DNA of 64,000 bases, taken from Forficula auricularia (Eukaryota; Arthropoda; Insecta; Dermaptera; Forficulidae). Below, in pieces: positions 58,496 to 64,000 of the stretch (position 1 is its first letter; every line of letters begins with the position of its first letter). The stretch lies in the NCBI GenBank assembly GCA_024734495.1, contig JALMQS010000061.1:9850598-9914597 (forward strand). Reading direction: 5' to 3'. The position numbers and the translations under genes are program-made. The notes below the pieces were generated by a model. That model was not told the origin of the DNA. It made no database searches and saw only the letters and a list, made by a program, of their open reading frames with translations.

Positions 58496-59930
58496 TATAT
58501 TTGTTCCACTAATACTTTATTTTTTCTCTGATTCTATGTTTATTAGGGCTGGCTGTTAATCAATAATATATTTACAGCACCATCACCATCGATAAGAAAT
58601 AACGTAATATAGGGCAGGCAAACCCGCGAGACAATTAGTTGCGGCATCAATCTTTTTCAAGACTTCAAATAATAAAAATATATAAAGGTGAAAAACTTTG
58701 GTTTAATATTTGACCAAACACTCTAATGCAAGGAATGTGTAATTAATATATCCAGTAGAGTTTTCAGATCAGTCTATACCAGTTCAAGCAATCTAAGGAC
58801 TGTCTACCCGTTTGCATGAGACAAGCTACTGATTAATACTAAAACTTCTTTCCAACTATTGTCTACTGATGCCTTGTGGGGGGCTTTCTTTTTTCTAAAA
58901 TAAACCACCTGTGTACAGGGCCGGTTCTAGACATTTTTTTACTTATAAGTGAACAATATTTTGTCGCCCCCACCTCACGAATAATAATCGTGTAAAAATT
59001 TCTAATGTCCATCAAAGCTAGTCCATTTAATCGTTTTCAAAATTTGTTTGATCTTAAATAATTATTAGTGGGTTTTTTATTTTAATAAATTAATTACTAT
59101 TTAGTCCCTTATTATGGAATAACTATGTCTTTTTTTCATGAAGTGCCATAATAAAAAAGTCATCGCAGGGTCCGAGACCCACGGGTGCACCTGGACCCCT
59201 CCCTTGCCGGGGCTATGATGTAGACATATTAAAAAATTTTGATACAAAGTATTTGGGGTTGATTCTTTAATCCCCTTGTTAAAATATTTTGGGGTTAGAA
59301 AAATCGTCAAAAACTGATATTTTATTAGCATCAGTTATCTGCAAATTTCATTCTTCCAAATTATTCCATAGTGGATATAATTAAATAAAAATAATCCCCC
59401 CCTAAATTTAGAGGGCTGTATCTTGGAGGGGAAGGGGGTGTTAAATAAAAAATTATATTCAAAAATCACCTTCTAACATATTTCGAATCAATTTAGAGAA
59501 ACACCCTGTATAGGTATATACTATTTATGTATATTATAAATTATATTATATTTTATTTTAATTCAAAGGTAATTTCATCTCTTAGATAATCACTAGTAGT
59601 CTTATCTATTTGCAAAATATTTACAGTATAATTTATCGGTAAGTAAATTGGAGCATTCGTGCTATGGGGATCGATTTTATTGAGAAATATAAACGCTCTT
59701 GCTCTTGGCCATTTTGGACCTAAAGCGGTTTTAAAATACGGAACATTTCGAAAAAATTATTGAATCGAATAACTAGTTGATGTGAGACACAGTGAATTGG
59801 AAGTTAAATTTAGATAATAAAATATCCCACAGAAATCTACCAAATGTGGAATGAAATCTTGCAAGTTTATTACCGCATTCTCATTTCTTAAGAATATGAC
59901 TTTTTGAAACATTAGTTTGAAATGGATTTG
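58496..59930. other. AT-rich DNA, no gene seen
   Basis: I recognise only a weak G/C patch at 58,915-58,975 (CAGGGCCGGTTCTAGAC) and 59,165-59,215. No frame shows a family motif. Confidence 0.45.
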
Positions 59931-59934
59931 ACAA

Positions 59935-60857
59935 GGATGTGTGCTGTCACCCATGATTTTCAACTTATACATAGAAGAAGCGATTAAAGAATTCAAAGAC
60001 AAAATTGATACAGGTATAGAAATCCAAGGTCAAAAGATCGCTATGTTAAGATTTGCCTATGACATTGCCCTTCTAGGAAGCAATAAAAAAGAATTAGAGG
60101 ACGCCTTGAATGGAATTAACCAAATCCTAATAGAAGAAATCAAAATGAAAATAAACAAGAATAAAACCAAGGTCCTAGTATGTACAAAAAAAGAACAAAC
60201 GAGACAGGAATGCATCAAAATTAACCAAGAAAACCTAGAAGGAGTTAAGGAATTCCGCTACCTAGGAAGTAAAATAACATGGGATGGGAGGAGCAAAAAC
60301 GAAATTAAATCAAGAATTGCCCAAGCAAAAATGGGGTTTAATTCAAAACAAAAACTACTATGCTCCTCCTCAATCAGCTTAGCAAACAGGAAGTTGCTAT
60401 TGAAGACATATGTATGGAGCATAGCCATGTACGGGTGTGAAACCTGGACAATTGGAAAAAGCGGAGAGAAAGAGATTGGAGGCTTTCGAAATGTGGTGCT
60501 ACAGAAGAATGATGAATATCAAATGGATGGATAAAATTACAAATGAAGAAGTTCTTGGAAGAATCGGAGAAAGAAGAACCTTGTGGAAGAGTCTGAAGAA
60601 GAGAAGAGGTCAGATGATGGGGCACACACTGAGACATGGGGGACTGCTTAGGGATATCTTGGAGGAGGTGGGAAAGAAAAGGGGAAGGGAAGACCCAGAT
60701 TAGAATATTTCAACCAAATAATTGGGGATATGGGATGCCAGACATTTAGAGAGGTTAAACAGCTGGCGGGGGACAGAGTCGAGTGGAGACGGATTGTTGC
60801 ATCAAACCAGTCTTAGGACTGTATACTCAATGATGATGATGATGATGATGATGATAG
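59935..60857 (+). pseudogene. RTE-like LINE (family 1), 5'-truncated second copy
   Basis: It begins in RT at CVLSPMIFNLYIEEAIKEFK and follows the 43-kb copy almost without change. The catalytic motif is FAYD instead of FADD (60,053-60,064), so it could not polymerise. An extra A at 60,456-60,460 shifts the frame after TWTIGK; the next frame reads KAERKRLEAFEMWCYRRMMN, KITNEEVLGRIGERRTLWKS and RRGQMMGHTLRHGG. The 3' tail is a longer GATGATGAT run (60,829-60,857) than in the first copy. It is flanked on the 5' side by unrelated DNA at 59,934, a typical truncated LINE insertion. Confidence 0.9.
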
Positions 60858-60859
60858 TT

Positions 60860-61081
60860 TGAAATAAAAAAATGTCCTTAATCTATTTCGCCAATTTATA
60901 GATTCTGTGTGTTAATACAGCCCCAAATGAGCCCGTCTAAAATTTTATTTATATTAGATTTTATGGGCTGGGCGGGGGTTGAAGGCATCTCTGGATAAGG
61001 GTCTTAAACAGCTGAAGGTTATAAGTCGAGGGGAAGACGGTGGCTGGGACCGAGTTTTATTATTGTAAACGTTTTTAAGAT
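60860..61081. other. unassigned DNA
   Basis: 60,960-61,060 is GC-richer (GGGCTGGGCGGGGGTTGAAG) and unmatched in the window. Confidence 0.4.
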
Positions 61082-61346
61082 TGTTTTTACTTTATCCAAT
61101 GCGAAGCATGTGGAAAGTATTGTAATCGGTCTCGAGGCAAGCGTGGCTTCAAAGGGTCCTCAGGTAAAGACTACGGAACCCATGGTCTCAATTAAAGTCA
61201 CAAATTGTAGTATTCAATTAGGTTGAATTTTAGCACGTGACGGTTTTGCCAAAAATTACATGGGGTCTCGTCGAGAGGCCAAAAAGTGCGATTTTTTCAT
61301 TTAGTGCGTGCGGATGAATGGATGTATGGATGGATGGATGGATGTC

Positions 61347-62393
61347 GATCCTCGTCCTTTAATATTAATGCTGGAGTTCCTCAGGGCTCAGTCATCTCTC
61401 CCACGCTCTTTATTATCTATATTAATGACCTATTAAATCTGCCCTCCAATCCAATACATTGTTACGCTGACGATAGCACCCTCCACAACGCTCAATCCTT
61501 ACTAGACAATCGCGCAAACATAGCCTCCTCAATAAACTCAGATTAAGCATGCTTAAAAAATGGGGATCTCACAATTTGGTAAACTTTAATGCTGGCAAAA
61601 CACAGTGCTGCCTAATTTCTAGGCGCGCAGATAGGAACCTTCCGGACATTTCCTTTGATTCGAGCTCATTGGAATTCCGTAATAAAATATCAATGTTAGG
61701 TGTCACCTTAGGTTCTGACCTCTCTTGGAATGACCATATTATCTCAGTAGCAAAAGCTGCAGCATGTAAGCTTGGCTTTCTTTTTCGAACCAAACGATTT
61801 TTCACCCCCACTCAACTCCTTATATTATACAAGGCTCAAATTCGCCCCTGTCTTGAATATTGCTCGCATTTGTGGAGAGGGGCCTCCAAGTATTCTCTTA
61901 ATACCTTAGATGCAATTCAGAGGCGAGCTATCAGACTGATAGACGATCCTACATTAACTGACACTCTCGACTCCCTAGCCCATCGTAGATCTGTCTCCGC
62001 CCTTTCCCTTTTTTATAGATATTACCATGGCTTTTGTTCTGACGAAATAAAATCGATAATCCCACCAAAGGCTTCATTTGCGCGAAATACACGATTTTCT
62101 AAAATTCAACACCCCTACGCGCTTAAACTAGATACTAATCGAACAAACGCATTCGCCAATTCATTTATCCCTATGACATCTAGAGACTGGAACTCTCTTT
62201 CCCCGACCGTCTTTCCAGCTACTTATAACCTTCAATCTTTCAAGACCAGCATTCACAGATACCTTCGACTGCTACCCAATCCCTAAATCTACCCTTATCT
62301 TCACGTTACAAGGGTCCACCACGGACTTCAGAGGTTGTACCTTCTTGGTGCAACTTCTTCTTGTATCAATATCATTATAAAAAAAAAAAAATG
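61347..62393 (+). pseudogene. Jockey-like LINE, 5'-truncated (copy 3)
   Basis: It starts inside RT (SSSFNINAGVPQGSVISPTL), then FIIYINDLLNLPS, HCYADDSTLHN (catalytic YADD), a one-base frameshift at ~61,540-61,560, then a clean 245-codon run KKWGSHNLVNFNAGKTQCCL ... MLGVTLGSDLSWNDHI, YKAQIRPCLEYCSHLWRGAS, DAIQRRAIRLIDDPTLTDTL, ALSLFYRYYHGFCSDEIKSI, IPMTSRDWNSLSPTVFPATY. The 3' end resembles copies 1 and 2 (ACAAGGGTCCACC...TTGGTGCAAC) and ends in A12 at 62,382. It is a diverged subfamily of the same LINE, less decayed than the others, inserted within a GATG microsatellite. Confidence 0.88.
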
Positions 62394-63136
62394 TTATCGT
62401 TATTTTGGCCCACGAGTTTTTCCGTACCGTTGCATCGAATGAAATGAAATTGAAAATCTAGCATTCTTTTAACAAAATGAAGCGCTGATTAGTTTTTGGT
62501 ACACTTTTTTAGGTTTTTCTAAATATCTTGAAAATGACTTAACCAATTTTGATGAAATTTAATATCCTAATTAAGTACCTTGGTGACCACAAAAAAGGTT
62601 AAATAAAAGTTCTTAGTAAAATTATATTTTAAAGTTACTTTACTCTAGAGTAAGATAGTACTTTTTTTAATTTTTAATTTTAAATTCTTTAAAATTTATT
62701 CATTTGATCGTTTTAATATAGCTCATTTAACCTTGCTTAAGTAAGAATTGATTCTTATTTAGTACTTGAGGAATAACCATTCTATAGTGGATTTTTCACG
62801 TTTCGGTTTTATTGGTAACCATTGCTGAAGACATAGAGGAATCGAGTTAAAATCAAAAATAGCGATTGATTCTCATCTAGTACTTGAGGAATAACCATTC
62901 TATATTGGATTTTTGACATTTCGGTTTTTATTCTTAACCATTGCTGAAGACATAGAGAAATCGAGTTAAAATCAAAAATAGCCATTGATTCTTATTTAGT
63001 ACTTGAGGAATAACCATTCTATTTGGATTTTTCACGTTTCGGTTTTTATTGGTAACCATTGCTGAAGACATAGAGGAATCGAGTTAAAATCAAAAATAGC
63101 TATTGATTCTCATCTAATACTTGAGGAATAAACATT

Positions 63137-63462
63137 GTCCGCCTCCATGGTGTAATGGTCAGAATAACTGAATGGCAACCTGGAGGTCTCGGGTTCGATT
63201 CCAGGCTATACCCAGACATTTTTTCTGTAAGTATAGGGTCTGGTAATAAAAATTAAGAGGAAGATAAATTTAACCTAATTTATCGCGCGGAGAATTTACC
63301 ACTGCTCGAAGCCCAAAAACCTTAGTAAATTGGATATTGATTGTATCTAAGTTTCTGAATTTGGCACGTGATCCCGGTTTTCTTTTCCTTCTACTTCTAA
63401 CAGAGAGGGACCTTGCCATGCTAACCGTCTGATCTACACATTGTTATTATTATTATTTATAT
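63137..63462 (+). repeat. tRNA-derived SINE
   Basis: The 5' end has a polymerase III promoter: ATGGTGTAATGGTCAGAATA (box A, Gly/Glu-type) and GGTCTCGGGTTCGATTCC (box B), 40 bp apart. A ~220-bp tRNA-unrelated body (GTAAGTATAGGGTCTGGTAA; ACCTTGCCATGCTAACCGTC) and a TTATTATTATTA tail at 63,442-63,458 follow. Acceptor and T stems do not pair well, so it is not a tRNA gene. It is inserted at the centre of minisatellite element copy 2. Confidence 0.7.
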
Positions 63463-64000
63463 TTATTTGTCTTTTACTTTGTATATATATATTACCTTTC
63501 AATAAATAACTCTACTCTGTAATCTTGAAGTTCTTATTTATACAAATACACAACAGTAAATAAAGTAATATTATTAAAGGAAGCTTTGTTTGAGTATTAT
63601 TTCGCCCCGAAATATCCCTCCAGCTCATGCAGATCCTTCAAGGTTATTCCTCTAGTATTTGATAAGAATCGATCGTTATTTTTGATTTTATGCCGATTCC
63701 TCCATGTCTTCAGCAATGGTTACCAATAATAATCGAAGCGTCAAAAATTTAATGTAGAATTGCTATTCCTCAAGTATTAGATGAGAATCGATTGCTATTT
63801 TTGATTTTAAGTCGATTCCTCCATGTCTTCAGCAATGGTTACCAATAATAACCGAAATGTCAAAAATCCAATGTAGAATGGTTATTCCTCGACTATTAAA
63901 TGAGAATCATCATTATTTTTGAATTAAAGTCAACATGAACTGCAAATTGCAACTGATATCTGATTAATAATAAAGGAATAAACATATTAATATTTCAAAT

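Larger units (their letters stand above)
61082..64000. mobile_element. palindromic minisatellite element, copy 2, with nested LINE and SINE; runs off the window
   Basis: It is the inverted counterpart of 37,908-40,288. It starts TTACTTTATCCAATGCGAAG, continues through CAAGCGTGGCTTCAAAGGGT and a GATG tetranucleotide tract, is interrupted by a LINE (61,347-62,393), and resumes at TTATCGTTATTTTGGCCCAC. Three direct 119-bp units follow (62,763-63,130), then a SINE-containing segment (63,137-~63,640), then inverted units to 63,910. The last bases ...CATATTAATATTTCAAAT correspond to ~37,937 in copy 1, so about 30 bp of the element lie beyond the window. Confidence 0.85.

Noticed and set aside
63139..63215. 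Possible tRNA gene
   Set aside because: Box A and box B are good, but acceptor and T stems do not pair and a 200-bp body with a simple tail follows, so it is a SINE.

Overview
This is a eukaryotic, strongly AT-rich, repeat-dense window, almost certainly from an arthropod and probably an insect. The reasons are spliced C2H2 zinc-finger genes with GT-AG introns and a transposon mix of CR1/Jockey-like and RTE-like LINEs, BEL/Pao, Penelope-like, Tc1/mariner, hAT-like and fold-back elements. I cannot name the species or order. There are no operons, rRNA genes or CRISPR arrays.

Host genes: the only host coding sequence I can support is a tandem family of small C2H2 zinc-finger genes with one exon plan. 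Exon 1 encodes about 15 residues (M-x-E-I...YPIYT), exon 2 a C2HC finger, and exon 3 a degenerate finger plus a run of TGEKP-type fingers. Five units are visible. A (about 12.3-14.9 kb) is a truncated exon 3. B (about 17.9-29.5 kb) has all three exons but its start codon is hit by a LINE and its fingers are frameshifted. C (about 33.9-35.4 kb) has exon 1 joined to the 3' flank by deletion. D (about 44.6-48.6 kb) has all three exons and an open frame of 291 codons. E (about 55.0-57.0 kb) is exon 3 only, frameshifted and carrying an 8-bp-TSD insert. Promoter-side, intronic and 3' flanking repeats are shared among units, so the array grew by segmental duplication.

Mobile DNA layout: 0-12 kb holds inverted-repeat elements (including two copies of a GACTTCAAAAA fold-back), a ~140-bp tandem array at 6.2-6.85 kb, a 143-bp-periodic repeat, and an endonuclease-like fragment near 0.5-0.9 kb. 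13 kb has an RTE-like LINE tail on the minus strand. A near full-length CR1/Jockey-type LINE with an uninterrupted 933-codon EN-RT ORF occupies 18.6-22.84 kb. Jockey-like 5'-truncated LINEs lie at 16.4, 23.6 and 61.3 kb. A long-TIR Tc1/mariner element lies at 35.80-37.49 kb. An RTE-like LINE at 37.6-43.9 kb is split by a 2.4-kb palindromic minisatellite element and by an internally deleted BEL/Pao element; a younger truncated copy lies at 59.9-60.9 kb. A Penelope-like GIY-YIG fragment lies at 53.2-53.8 kb.

The most unusual signal is a set of at least five hammerhead-ribozyme-like motifs (12.13, 50.79, 51.83, 52.6 and 57.59 kb). They share CUGANGA (one copy mutated), one extra base, stem II, GAA, a stem III strand that is self-complementary in four of the five, and matching helix I strands. 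One lies downstream of the Penelope-like GIY-YIG fragment, and two sit inside ~200-bp inverted-repeat mini-elements. Several insertions have their empty site elsewhere in this same window, which makes the nesting history unusually readable.
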